64,000 nucleotides of DNA from Flavobacteriales bacterium UBA4422 (GTDB lineage Bacteria; Bacteroidota; Bacteroidia; Flavobacteriales_G; Salibacteraceae), in NCBI GenBank assembly GCA_002389645.1, contig DGQE01000003.1, positions 99,610 through 163,609 on the forward strand. Direction: 5' to 3'. A program made the position numbers and the translations under genes. The stretch's first letter is position 1; each line of letters opens with the position of its first letter. This document shows positions 52,108 to 61,660 of this stretch, piece after piece. The notes below the pieces were generated by a model that was not told the origin of the DNA, made no database searches, and saw nothing but the letters and a program-made list of their open reading frames with translations.

Positions 52108-53766
52108 TCAGTTTTCCTGTAGTAAATTTCTTGCGCTTTCAAGAGCAGCATCCGTTAATTTATGCCCTGAGAACATCGCAGCTATCTCTTTAATGCGCTC
52201 ATCTTCATTCAGCTGTTCTAAACGAGAAAATACAACTTCTTTTTCTTCTTTTTTCTGGATTTTAAAATGATTCTCACCTTTAGCCGCTACGCCTGGCAAA
52301 TGAGTTACTGCCAGTATTTGAGTTGTATTACTTATTGTTTTCATCAATGAACCAATTTGCTTCGCAACTTCACCACTCACTCCAGTATCAATTTCATCAA
52401 AAATTAATGTAGGAGTTTTATCGTTAGCCGCTAAAATGCTTTTCAAAGCCAACATAAGCCTGCTTACCTCACCACCCGAAGCACTTTCACGAAGTGGAAC
52501 AAGGCTTTTACTGCCATTCGCATCAAACAACATATCAATCGTGTCCTTACCTGAAGCACTAAGGTCATCACTTTCACCTAACAAGACATTTACTGTAGCC
52601 TTAGACATTCCAAGTTGTCTCACTCGCCCGATTAAACCGGCTTCGAATTGAGGTAAAACAGATCTGCGACTATTGGATAGCACTTCAGCATTTTGATGTG
52701 CTTCTTTTTTTGCTAGCTCTAACTTATCTTCTAATTCTTCAAGTTCAGTATCATAGGAAGCTATACCATCAAGTTTAATGCGGTATTCTTCCTTAATCTC
52801 AATCAATTCAGTCACCGTATCAACACTATGCTTGTGGAGCAACTTATGATATAAGTCCAACCGTTCACGAACTTGTTCAAGTCGCTGTGGGTTCCACTCT
52901 ACAGACTGTTGCACTCGATTGCATTCTGCAATTACATCCTCCAATTCAATCAGAGATGAATTCAATCGTTCAAATAACTCAAGTAATTTGGTGCTGTATG
53001 ACTGCACGCTTCTTAGCTCACTTAGTGCTGTTCTCGCAGCACTTAACGCGCTATTATGATCACCATCTATTGCTTCTTGAGCGATCATCAGAGAGCGCTG
53101 AATATCCTCTGCGTGCTCTAGCTCTCCCAGTTCATTTGTGAGACCCTCAAATTCTTCGACATTCAATTCGATACTATTGAGCTCTTCATATTGAAAAGAA
53201 AAGTAGTCCTGATCTTTCCTCACCTGAGCAGCGGCATCTTTCAATTGACTCAGTTGTTTGTCAATTGATTTCAGCACATGAAAAGACTGATTATATGCAT
53301 TAAACAAATCAGAGTTTTGTGCGAAAGCATCAAGCTGTTTTAGCTGATAAGAAGGCGTTTGAAGCGAGATGTTTTCTTGCTGACCATGCAAATCAACCAA
53401 GAATATAGAAATCTCCTTCAATACAGAAATACTGACTGGTGTGTCATTAATGAACCCTCTGCTCCTTCCAGATCGCGTTATTTCTCGTCTTAGAATGAGT
53501 TCATCCCAAAGGTCCAAACTGTTATTCTTCAAAAACGAATCAACGAGAGGGTCATTATAATCAAAAGATGCCTCAATAAAACACTTCTCTTCACCCTTTC
53601 TAATGCTATTGAAGTTAGCACGACTGCCAAGCACTAGCCCCAAAGCCTCCAGTAGTATAGACTTACCAGCTCCGGTTTCTCCCGTAATCACAGTGAATCC
53701 CTTTTCAAAGGATACCTCCGTACGAGCGATTAACGCATAATTTGTAATATGAAGATGCTTGAGCAT
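52108..53766 (-). CDS. recN: DNA repair protein RecN
   Basis: About 552 residues from ATG 53766; the frame is open to 53838 but the ATG matches family starts. SMC-like ATPase: MLKHLHITNYALIARTEV, Walker A TGETGAGKSILLEALG, long coiled coil (about 155-360), signature SASGGEVSRLMLALKSIL and Walker B LIFDEIDTGVSGEVA. RecN acts in double-strand break repair. Divergent from the acyltransferase gene. Confidence 0.96.
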   Translation of the reverse strand: MLKHLHITNYALIARTEVSFEKGFTVITGETGAGKSILLEALGLVLGSRANFNSIRKGEEKCFIEASFDYNDPLVDSFLKNNSLDLWDELILRREITRSGRSRGFINDTPVSISVLKEISIFLVDLHGQQENISLQTPSYQLKQLDAFAQNSDLFNAYNQSFHVLKSIDKQLSQLKDAAAQVRKDQDYFSFQYEELNSIELNVEEFEGLTNELGELEHAEDIQRSLMIAQEAIDGDHNSALSAARTALSELRSVQSYSTKLLELFERLNSSLIELEDVIAECNRVQQSVEWNPQRLEQVRERLDLYHKLLHKHSVDTVTELIEIKEEYRIKLDGIASYDTELEELEDKLELAKKEAHQNAEVLSNSRRSVLPQFEAGLIGRVRQLGMSKATVNVLLGESDDLSASGKDTIDMLFDANGSKSLVPLRESASGGEVSRLMLALKSILAANDKTPTLIFDEIDTGVSGEVAKQIGSLMKTISNTTQILAVTHLPGVAAKGENHFKIQKKEEKEVVFSRLEQLNEDERIKEIAAMFSGHKLTDAALESARNLLQEN

Positions 53767-53845
53767 AGGTGCCAGTAGAATTGCTTCAAATCTATAACCA
53801 TTGCGCAGAAATGCATGCATATCCTGATAATTTTGCAAACAGATT

Positions 53846-54727
53846 ATGAGGCTGCTTCCGATACTACTTTTTCTACTTTCTAAACTTCCTCTAGAAGCAC
53901 TCTATCTTCTAAGCGATATTTTAAGGATAGTTTTCCAATACTTAATTCGATATAGAAAAGAGATAATCACGAACAATCTATCTAGAAGTTTTCCTGAAAA
54001 AACAGCTGAAGAGATTGAAGTTCTCGTAGCCAAGTATTATCAGCACTTATGTGATGTGATGGTTGAAACTATTCGACTTAAATCAATGAATAGCAAAGAG
54101 CTCAGAAAACGCTGCACGTTCTCTAATCCAGAACTGCTAGAGCGCTATGAAAAGCAAAACCAGAATGTACTTATCATGATGGGGCATTCAGGTAATTGGG
54201 AATGGGCTGGGTGCGCCACTCAAGTGCAGTTTAACTTCACTGTGTTACCGATATATCGAAAATTGAAAAATAAAGACATGAATCAATTTTTCAAATTGAT
54301 ACGTTCTAGGTTCGGATCGCTTCCGATTAAAGATAAAGATGCTTTCTCTGAAATTTCAAAAAACAAGAACCATCATGCAGTAGCTGTTTTGGCGGATCAA
54401 ACGCCCGGTTCAAAAAAAGGCTGGTGGATAAATTTTCTGAATCAACCTACTCCATTTTTTCGTGGATCCGAAATTCTAGCCCAACGATTAGGGTATGAGG
54501 TTGTTTTTGCACATGTAGTTCGACTAAAGAGAGGATACTATTCAATTGAGTTAACACCCCACAATGAAAATATTAACGAGCGATTTAACCTCACAAAGTC
54601 TTTTGCCCATTATCTGGAACGTGAAATCCATAAACAACCTGAAAATTGGCTTTGGTCGCACAAACGATGGAAGCATCGGGCAAGAGAAAATTCAGTTTGG
54701 ATGACTAAATCGCCCCTGCTTCAATAA
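53846..54727 (+). CDS. LpxL/HtrB-type lipid A acyltransferase
   Basis: A 293-residue inner-membrane acyltransferase. An N-terminal hydrophobic segment (LLPILLFLLSKLPLEALYLLSDILR) anchors it. The catalytic HSGNWEWAG (H-x4-E) and downstream LADQTPGSKKGWWINFLNQPTPFFRG match the family that adds secondary acyl chains to lipid A. The C-terminal PENWLWSHKRWKHR is also typical. Its 3' end overlaps the convergent DUF4294 gene by 23 bases. Confidence 0.9.
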   Translation: MRLLPILLFLLSKLPLEALYLLSDILRIVFQYLIRYRKEIITNNLSRSFPEKTAEEIEVLVAKYYQHLCDVMVETIRLKSMNSKELRKRCTFSNPELLERYEKQNQNVLIMMGHSGNWEWAGCATQVQFNFTVLPIYRKLKNKDMNQFFKLIRSRFGSLPIKDKDAFSEISKNKNHHAVAVLADQTPGSKKGWWINFLNQPTPFFRGSEILAQRLGYEVVFAHVVRLKRGYYSIELTPHNENINERFNLTKSFAHYLEREIHKQPENWLWSHKRWKHRARENSVWMTKSPLLQ

Positions 54728-55307
54728 GATAAATTATATTCTCGATTTCAGCATCTTCACCATGAGGGTCATATCTACTCTTTAAGTCTTGATTAAACAT
54801 TTTAGAAAGTCCTTGCCAGAAAAAGGCTGTGACATTACCCCGAAATTCTTGAACAATCTCATAAGAAGAGTTACCAGTTTCGCGATCTATTAGTTTGACT
54901 AAGATGCGTCCTTGGGTAGTAGTCATTTTGCGAATATCATCATCAAACTCAGCCTTTAACTCCTTTTCAATAAGCTTGAAATATTTCTTACGCTGTCTTT
55001 GAGTTTCAACAGAGTCAAGCTGCACTTGATATTTGTTTAGTAAACTACCAGCAAGTTTTGCATAAGGATACACCTTTTTGACATTTCGCTTTAACCGCTG
55101 CCATTTGCGTCTTTCAAAGTCACTTCTGAACTTCTTCTCCTCTACAATTGTAACGTAAGGCAAATAACGCATAGGAAAAGTATCGCCATTAACCACTTCA
55201 GCTGTTACTACAATTCCTTTAGAACCGTCTCCTTGACCAGCCGCACGGAAGAAAGCGCCCATAAACAAACACAAGAGAAGTACTATGAATAATTGATTCG
55301 TGACCAC
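54705..55307 (-). CDS. DUF4294-type exported protein
   Basis: A 200-residue protein from GTG 55307 with a signal peptide (NQLFIVLLLCLFMGAFFRAAGQG). Beta strand GDTFPMRYLPYVTIVEEKKF, then a basic helix-rich part (KWQRLKRNVKKVYPYAKLAGSLLNKY, RQRKKYFKLIEKELKAEFDDDIRKMTTTQGRILVKLIDRETG) and FFWQGLSKMFNQDLKSRYDP. This matches DUF4294, a Bacteroidota family of unknown function. Single gene. Confidence 0.8.
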   Translation of the reverse strand: MVTNQLFIVLLLCLFMGAFFRAAGQGDGSKGIVVTAEVVNGDTFPMRYLPYVTIVEEKKFRSDFERRKWQRLKRNVKKVYPYAKLAGSLLNKYQVQLDSVETQRQRKKYFKLIEKELKAEFDDDIRKMTTTQGRILVKLIDRETGNSSYEIVQEFRGNVTAFFWQGLSKMFNQDLKSRYDPHGEDAEIENIIYLIEAGAI

Positions 55308-55355
55308 TAGATTATGATTATTTCAAAGGCCATACCAAAATTAATGGACCTCAAT

Positions 55356-56837
55356 CTATCGTCTATTTATTTTCCATTGAGAAGTAATAGGCTTCTGAAG
55401 GTTTTGAGATGCTGCAGCAGTAGCATCAGAAAGTAAAACAGAACCAATAAATGCTGCCAGCGCTTGCTCATTCTCAATTTGGGGAACATCCAAATATTCA
55501 GGTTTGAAGTGATCCTCCACGAAGTGTGTATCAAAGTTACCTGAAACAAATGCTTCATGATTAATCGCAAAACGACAAAATTCTAAGGTAGTAGCAACAC
55601 CCGAAATTTCATATTCATCAATCGCACGTGTCATTCTATCTATGGCTGATTTTCGATCCTCTGCAAATGTTACCAACTTGGCAATCATAGGGTCATAGTA
55701 AATCGGAATCGTCATACCTTCTTCAAATCCATCATCTACCCTCACACCCGGCCCCTGGGGTCTGCGGTAAGTTTGAAGTGTACCAATGTCAGGTAAGAAA
55801 TTATTTCTTGGATCTTCTGCATATACCCTCACCTCAAGGGCATGCCCTCTGATTTGAAGATCTTCTTGTTTGAAGGCAAGCTTCTCACCACGAGCCACCA
55901 AAATTTGTTGCTTTACTAAATCTATATCCGTGATCATTTCGGTAACAGGATGCTCTACCTGCAAACGCGTATTCATTTCTAAAAAGAAGAAATTCATCTT
56001 ATCGTCCACCAAAAACTCAACTGTTCCCGCACCTTTGTAGTCACATCCTTTTGCTAAGCTTACCGCACATTCACCCATCTCCTTCCGCATTTCAGGCGTT
56101 AATATAGATGCTGGTGCCTCTTCAATCACTTTTTGGTGTCTTCGTTGAATACTGCATTCACGATCAAACAAATAGACGCAATTCCCATGCTTGTCAGCAA
56201 GGACTTGAACTTCAATATGCCTCGGAGAGGTGACGTATCGTTCAATAAAAACACTTGGATCACCGAATGCCGAGCGGGCCTCGTTCATCGCTAAATGTAA
56301 TTCTTCGTCAATGGACTCTTCATTATAAACTGCACGCATTCCTTTTCCGCCACCACCTGCTGAAGCTTTGATCAAGAGTGGAAAGCCCACTTCTCGTGCT
56401 ACAGCTTTGGCTTCTTCAAGGTCTGTAACCGCACCATCTGAACCAGGGACCAACGGGACACCTTGCTTTAAAGCTGTTTCCTTAGCAGCTAATTTGTCTC
56501 CCATCACTTCCATAGAGTGAGCTGATGGACCAATGAGTTCTATACCTTCTTGCTCTAATCTGCGAGCGAAAGATGCATTTTCAGAGAGAAATCCATAGCC
56601 AGGATGCACACCATCCGCACCTGACATTTTTGCAACATCAATAATTTTATCAATTACTAAGTATGACTGTGATGAGGATGGCGGACCAATACAATAAGCC
56701 TCGTCAGCAAATCGCACAAAAAGAGCATTTCGATCTGCTTCGGAATAAACAGCCACAGTTTTAATATCCATTTCTCTGCATGTACGCATTATGCGCAGCG
56801 CAATCTCTCCCCTGTTAGCGACTAATATTTTTTTCAT
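55356..56837 (-). CDS. accC: Biotin carboxylase subunit
   Basis: A 493-residue ATP-grasp enzyme that carboxylates biotin on its carrier for fatty-acid synthesis or a related acyl-CoA carboxylase. IANRGEIA-type start (KKILVANRGEIALRIMRTCRE), KASAGGGGKGMR, the DRECSIQRRHQKVIEEAP segment, FFLEMNTRLQVEHPVTE and RGHALEVRVYAEDP are all present. About 45 residues longer than AccC of E. coli at the C-terminus. Its start overlaps the preceding barrel-like gene by four bases, an odd neighbour; no carrier or transferase gene is adjacent. Confidence 0.94.
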   Translation of the reverse strand: MKKILVANRGEIALRIMRTCREMDIKTVAVYSEADRNALFVRFADEAYCIGPPSSSQSYLVIDKIIDVAKMSGADGVHPGYGFLSENASFARRLEQEGIELIGPSAHSMEVMGDKLAAKETALKQGVPLVPGSDGAVTDLEEAKAVAREVGFPLLIKASAGGGGKGMRAVYNEESIDEELHLAMNEARSAFGDPSVFIERYVTSPRHIEVQVLADKHGNCVYLFDRECSIQRRHQKVIEEAPASILTPEMRKEMGECAVSLAKGCDYKGAGTVEFLVDDKMNFFFLEMNTRLQVEHPVTEMITDIDLVKQQILVARGEKLAFKQEDLQIRGHALEVRVYAEDPRNNFLPDIGTLQTYRRPQGPGVRVDDGFEEGMTIPIYYDPMIAKLVTFAEDRKSAIDRMTRAIDEYEISGVATTLEFCRFAINHEAFVSGNFDTHFVEDHFKPEYLDVPQIENEQALAAFIGSVLLSDATAAASQNLQKPITSQWKINRR

Positions 56838-57634
56838 CTTCCTAATCTAAATGATATACTAAATCGATTATATGTATTGCTTAAAGTCCTCTTTTCATTG
56901 CCCATATCCCCAAAGTAAATAACTCTTGTCGGATTAACACCTATCATGTAATACATGGATACTCTGCCAAACCTCAGTCCTAGACGACTGACAACGGAGG
57001 CCCAACTTAGCATTCCTTGATAATCACTCCGCTGATAACCTTCCAGAAAGTTCATCATTAATGGTGCGGTGATATAGTTAACTCCTGCCGAGAAACTAAG
57101 TCCAGCACCATTGGTATTCTCAATAGTCGACCCTTGGAATAAATTAAGCGAAAGCAAAGCCCCTAATTCTGAATTAAGCGCTCCAAGAGAAGAAGAGCGC
57201 TCTTTGGCATAAATTCCTGTACTTATATCGTTTGCCGTAACCTCTTCAGTAGAATAACTAATCCCACTGCGGGTTCTTAAATCAACAGTAGACAGAGCGC
57301 CCGTTATAGGTAAGTCCAAAGAAATGGACATATTAGAACCTAGTTCCATCAGCCTAAATTGAGGTTCATACGTCATGGCAAAAACTCCGAATAATCTATT
57401 AAAAACAGGTTGAGGATATGAAACACCAGATGCAACCAGGTTATATTCGGCCATAACAGGAGAAACGGCATAATGACTGAGAAATGAGAAACCCAACTCT
57501 TTGCGAAATGATGACTTAAAGTGCTTAAAACTCAAAAAGTAGACCGATGTAGAACCTTCACTATTCTGAGAAAAACCATGCTGATGAAAGCCAAACGAAA
57601 AGAATAGTAACAAGACTAATACACGGAGCTTCAT
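56834..57634 (-). CDS. Predicted outer-membrane beta-barrel protein
   Basis: About 266 residues from ATG 57634, which overlaps the TGA of the preceding gene by one base. Signal MKLRVLVLLLFFSFGFHQHGFSQ. The rest alternates short amphipathic strands and turns (FGVFAMTYEPQFRLMELGSNMSISLDLP, LGLRFGRVSMYYMIGVNP) and ends in an aromatic/hydrophobic strand (NRFSISFRLGR), as expected of an 8-12-strand barrel. No family recognised. It is coupled to the lipoprotein before it and accC after it. Confidence 0.6.
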   Translation of the reverse strand: MKLRVLVLLLFFSFGFHQHGFSQNSEGSTSVYFLSFKHFKSSFRKELGFSFLSHYAVSPVMAEYNLVASGVSYPQPVFNRLFGVFAMTYEPQFRLMELGSNMSISLDLPITGALSTVDLRTRSGISYSTEEVTANDISTGIYAKERSSSLGALNSELGALLSLNLFQGSTIENTNGAGLSFSAGVNYITAPLMMNFLEGYQRSDYQGMLSWASVVSRLGLRFGRVSMYYMIGVNPTRVIYFGDMGNEKRTLSNTYNRFSISFRLGR

Positions 57635-58824
57635 CACAAATAATATTCTAACAATTGATTAATGTATCCACTAATTGCAAGGGTTTCGAGGTCATAAATA
57701 AACAACCCATTTCGGGTTCCAATGTAAACAGTATTGCCTAATACATCAATATCTTGAATAGAACTGCTGTTTGGGAGCTCGCTACTAGCTTGAATACTTA
57801 ACAGGTCACAATTGGAATTAGACAGATCATAACTCAGTAAATAACCCAGAACATTGCTCTCTCCATTGGGCTGACTTGATGAGCTCCGAATATAAAATCG
57901 AGCTACATCTGCATTATTGTCTACAAGCTTTACTACTCCGCGAGAAAACTCAGGAAACTGACATGCGCTTTCCAAGGAAACAAGCTGAACATCATTCTCA
58001 TTGACAACAGTGGTCAATATGTTTTGAAGTGGTGAATTGATGTCTGGAATTCTTTCAAGTCCAATCAAACGACCAGAAGTGGAATTAAGATATGGCATGT
58101 ACATCGTTTCATAATCGAAACTAGCTCCCGCTTTTCCTATCAGCGTAAACTCCGTGATAGACTTGGTGAAACTGCTTACAATATATTGAGGGTTAGTAGC
58201 AATAAGCAGATCGCCATCGGCTGTAAAGACACTATTAGGGTCAGAGACATTATCACTTTTGATGATCATTTCTGTTTGGTACTCTTCCCAAGTGTTATTT
58301 AAATTTCCTAAATATTTATAAATCCCTATATATAAATCTGTGGTAAACCCGCTTGAAGATCCAGCCCAAAGCTCTTTGTAAAAGCCAATTCTATGCAGCT
58401 CTCCCTCATTGGACAAGACATAATCAAAGTAGTTTGAGGTGGATATATTAAATTGAGTTTGATCTATATGAATATTTAACCTCTTTGAGCGATCAAGCGT
58501 CATGAATACAGAGTCTTGAATGACCCAAAATGTTTCTGTGGCGCTAGAGTATAAAACCTCTGTATTTTCCCAATCAATTAAATTCAAATCAGGAAATCTA
58601 TCCGCATCTAAGATCACCTGTTCCTTCTCTTCTCCATACAATAATAACACACCACCATCAGTCGCTATCAGCGCTGCATTTTCTTGATCGAAGCATTCTA
58701 CTTTCCTAACGAAGTCCTGAACTAAATCAGGTAGTTCAAACGGCTGAAGGGTAACCTCTTTGACGCATGATGAGAGAACCAAAAGGGTGAAAATTACGTA
58801 ATATATGTGCTTAAATCTAGTCAT
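57634..58824 (-). CDS. Lipoprotein with propeller-like repeats
   Basis: About 396 residues from ATG 58824; upstream codons lie inside the protease gene. Lipobox LSSC in MTRFKHIYYVIFTLLVLSSC. The mature part has recurring beta-strand units (AALIATDGGVLLLYG, YFDYVLSNEGELHRIGFY, NTVYIGTRNGLFIYD) that resemble a beta-propeller. No catalytic residues. Eight-base overlap with the protease gene end and one-base overlap with the barrel gene. Confidence 0.65.
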   Translation of the reverse strand: MTRFKHIYYVIFTLLVLSSCVKEVTLQPFELPDLVQDFVRKVECFDQENAALIATDGGVLLLYGEEKEQVILDADRFPDLNLIDWENTEVLYSSATETFWVIQDSVFMTLDRSKRLNIHIDQTQFNISTSNYFDYVLSNEGELHRIGFYKELWAGSSSGFTTDLYIGIYKYLGNLNNTWEEYQTEMIIKSDNVSDPNSVFTADGDLLIATNPQYIVSSFTKSITEFTLIGKAGASFDYETMYMPYLNSTSGRLIGLERIPDINSPLQNILTTVVNENDVQLVSLESACQFPEFSRGVVKLVDNNADVARFYIRSSSSQPNGESNVLGYLLSYDLSNSNCDLLSIQASSELPNSSSIQDIDVLGNTVYIGTRNGLFIYDLETLAISGYINQLLEYYL

Positions 58825-60367
58825 ACTTAAGACCCAAGACGTTGTATAGGTAGCGTGCGTCAATAGCAAACCCCAAACCTTCAACCCCATTTTCAATAAA
58901 CTTAGAATTGATAATTCCAACGATTTCACCGTTCATATTGATAAGTGGACTTCCAGAGTTTCCAGGACTGATTTTTGTATCTGTTTGAAGGATCTTGACT
59001 CCATCATTCGACCTTTTTCCACTAATTATTCCTTTACTAACGCTCTGCCCTAGCTCTTTAAACCCAGGGGCACCAACAGCAAATACTTCATCGCCTTGCC
59101 TAACACTTTCTGGATCGCTAGTTATTGGCAATGCTGTTAAACCACCGGCCCTCACCTTTATCAATGCCAAGTCATATTTTTCTGAAGATGTTATAACATC
59201 TCCTGGAAGAATAATTCCATTAGCAAATTGCACATCAATATACTTGGCACCATCAACAACATGATGATTCGTCACTATATAGCCGTTTGAACTTACAACT
59301 ACACCACTGCCGTGACCGCGATCTTCTATAAGCACCGTAGCACTTGCATTTGTTGACAATTCCACTAAATCGGCAAACACATCCATTTTTTCAAGTTGAA
59401 CATAAGGAATTGAAATCTCATTATCATAAAAGATTTGATCTTCAAACAATTCTGATTCAGTTGAAATTTCAGGTCTTTCATCAACTAAGGCACTATCACC
59501 TTTAACTTCATCGGAACTTGAATTCTCTGAAGTGGTTGAGGAAAAATCGACCCTTAATGCCTTATGATTTTCAAGGATTGACTTCAATTCATTTCCTTTT
59601 CCAAACAAGACATAAAAATTCTCGATAACTGAATTATAAAACTCCTCGGTTATCAAGCTGGATTCGAAGAAATACTTGGAAGAAATGGTTTCCTTAAAAA
59701 TGATTTCCTTTTTATGTCTATCGTAAAACTGCCAATTAATTTCAATCTCAGAATTATATCCCGAAGAACTGGAGTAATATCCACCAGAACCTCCTCTTTC
59801 AAGACTAAATTCCTCTACACGGCCTGCAATGAGTATGTCAGCCGACTTGGGTTTATTATTACCTGTGTTGAAAAGATCTTCACTAGGACCATCAATAGTT
59901 TTAAGCCCCATCTTTGACAAAATCTCGACCATCTTATACTTTTTCTGATCGAGGTCTATTTCTTCATTATATCGAAATTTCCAGCGAGTATTTGCTCCTA
60001 CTTCAGTAGAATATTCAACCCCTGAAACAACTTTTTCGACATCTATATATAGCTCTGGTGATGGGTTAAAGGAAGAAAGCTCACGTTCTAGTTTTACTAC
60101 CAAAGTCTCTTTGCGACCCATTCCGAACTCAAAAACCTTTTTATAGTCTTCATAGCCATCAGCTCTCAAGACTATTTCGTGTTCAATAATTCCTTTCCTT
60201 TCATTAAAGCCAAATTTCAAAGTTTTCAAATTGGCTTTTCCCAAGTCCTCACCATCCAGAATAACCTCAGCAGTTCGAGGTGTAACTTTTAAGGTCACCT
60301 TAGATTGCTGAGCTATAAGGCTCAAGGTTGAAAGAAGTAGGATCAGAAAAGATCCAAAAAACTTCAT
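58817..60367 (-). CDS. Exported trypsin-like (S1C) protease with N-terminal PEGA domain
   Basis: A 516-residue protein with signal MKFFGSFLILLLSTLSLIAQ. A PEGA domain (about 22-95: KVTLKVTPRTAEVILDGEDLG, ADGYEDYKK) is followed by a region of unknown fold, then a chymotrypsin-fold protease: histidine in TNHHVVDG (about 368), aspartate in YDLALIK (about 400), serine in SPGNSGSPLI (about 471). No PDZ domain follows, unlike DegP. It heads a coupled set with a lipoprotein, a barrel-like protein and accC. It may cleave envelope or surface proteins. Confidence 0.88.
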   Translation of the reverse strand: MKFFGSFLILLLSTLSLIAQQSKVTLKVTPRTAEVILDGEDLGKANLKTLKFGFNERKGIIEHEIVLRADGYEDYKKVFEFGMGRKETLVVKLERELSSFNPSPELYIDVEKVVSGVEYSTEVGANTRWKFRYNEEIDLDQKKYKMVEILSKMGLKTIDGPSEDLFNTGNNKPKSADILIAGRVEEFSLERGGSGGYYSSSSGYNSEIEINWQFYDRHKKEIIFKETISSKYFFESSLITEEFYNSVIENFYVLFGKGNELKSILENHKALRVDFSSTTSENSSSDEVKGDSALVDERPEISTESELFEDQIFYDNEISIPYVQLEKMDVFADLVELSTNASATVLIEDRGHGSGVVVSSNGYIVTNHHVVDGAKYIDVQFANGIILPGDVITSSEKYDLALIKVRAGGLTALPITSDPESVRQGDEVFAVGAPGFKELGQSVSKGIISGKRSNDGVKILQTDTKISPGNSGSPLINMNGEIVGIINSKFIENGVEGLGFAIDARYLYNVLGLKYD

Positions 60368-60377
60368 ATTTATGCTA

Positions 60378-61589
60378 TTATGCCAGCACCTCTTTTACGA
60401 TATCTGCAGCTTCTTGAAGAGCAATGGCTGATTGAACTTTAAGTCCTGATTCATCAATAATCTTTTTCGCTTCTTCAGCATTTGTTCCCTGTAAACGAAC
60501 GATAATCGGCACGGGAATCTCACCAATATTCTTGTATGCATCAACAACACCTTGAGCTACGCGATCACATCGTACTATACCTCCAAAGATGTTGATCAAA
60601 ATTGCTTTTACATTTTCATCTTGCAGAATGATTCGGAATGCATTCTCAACACGCTCAGCATTCGCAGTTCCTCCAACATCCAAGAAATTAGCCGGCTCTC
60701 CTCCACTCAATTTAATCATATCCATGGTAGCCATTGCTAAACCAGCTCCGTTAACCATACAACCAACATTACCGTCTAGCTTCACATAGTTCAAATTAAA
60801 CTTACCTGCTTCCACTTCGGTTGGATCTTCTTCTGTAACATCGCGCATTTCAGCGTAGTCACTGTGTCTGAACAATGAGTTCCCATCTAAAGTAACTTTA
60901 GAGTCAACCGCCATGATTTTATCGTCAGATGTTTTCAATACTGGATTGATCTCAAACATTGAAGCATCACAACCTTCATAAGCCTTGTATAAAGACGTCA
61001 CAAACTTTGTCATTTCCTTTAGCGCATTGCCTGAAAGGCCTAAGTTGTATGCCACCTTGCGCGCTTGAAATGGCATTAAGCCTACTTTAGGATCAATCTC
61101 TTCTTGAAAAATAAGATGAGGTGTTTGTTCTGCAACCGTTTCAATGTCCATTCCACCCTCTGTAGAATACATGATCATATTTCTTCCCGTTTGACGGTTT
61201 AATAAGACACTCATGTAAAACTCGGAGGTCTCGCTTTCGCCAGGGTAATAAACGTCTTGTGCAACTAATACCTTGCTCACCAATTTTCCTTTCTCTCCTG
61301 TCTGTACGGTAACTAATGTTCCACCAAGGATGTTAGAAGCGATTGTTTTAACGTCATCTAGAGACTTAGCCAATGCTACACCATGTTGTTCGCTTCCTAC
61401 GATTTTTCCTTTACCTCTGCCTCCAGCATGAATTTGAGCCTTAACAACCCACCAACCTGTTCCGGTTTCTTCTTGAAGTTTCTTTGCTGCAGCAACAGCT
61501 TCATCAGCATTGGCGGCAACTATACCTTCTTGTATTCTTACTCCAAAACTTTTTAATATTGATTTACCTTGGTATTCGTGTAGATTCAT
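60378..61589 (-). CDS. sucC: Succinate--CoA ligase, ADP-forming, beta subunit
   Basis: A 403-residue ATP-grasp subunit of the TCA-cycle enzyme. MNLHEYQGKSILKSFGV, VVKAQIHAGGRGKGK, FEINPVLKTSDDKIMAVDSKV, GCMVNGAGLAMATMDMIKLSGGEPANFLDVGG and the NIFGGIVRCDRVAQGV loop are conserved. The alpha subunit gene (sucD) is not in view. It has the clearest promoter in the window. Confidence 0.97.
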   Translation of the reverse strand: MNLHEYQGKSILKSFGVRIQEGIVAANADEAVAAAKKLQEETGTGWWVVKAQIHAGGRGKGKIVGSEQHGVALAKSLDDVKTIASNILGGTLVTVQTGEKGKLVSKVLVAQDVYYPGESETSEFYMSVLLNRQTGRNMIMYSTEGGMDIETVAEQTPHLIFQEEIDPKVGLMPFQARKVAYNLGLSGNALKEMTKFVTSLYKAYEGCDASMFEINPVLKTSDDKIMAVDSKVTLDGNSLFRHSDYAEMRDVTEEDPTEVEAGKFNLNYVKLDGNVGCMVNGAGLAMATMDMIKLSGGEPANFLDVGGTANAERVENAFRIILQDENVKAILINIFGGIVRCDRVAQGVVDAYKNIGEIPVPIIVRLQGTNAEEAKKIIDESGLKVQSAIALQEAADIVKEVLA

Positions 61590-61620
61590 GATTTCAGTTA
61601 TTCTAGTTGTTGTTGGTTTT

Positions 61621-61651
61621 CAAATGTATACTTACAAATAAAAGATTCAAA
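61621..61651 (-). promoter_or_regulatory. sucC promoter (TTTG, 19-base spacer, TACATTTG)
   Basis: In minus-strand sense TTTG (61651-61648), 19 bases, then TACATTTG (61628-61621), matching both Bacteroidota elements and the usual spacing. Leader of about 25-28 bases before the sucC ATG. Confidence 0.75.
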
Positions 61652-61660
61652 TTCATTTTC

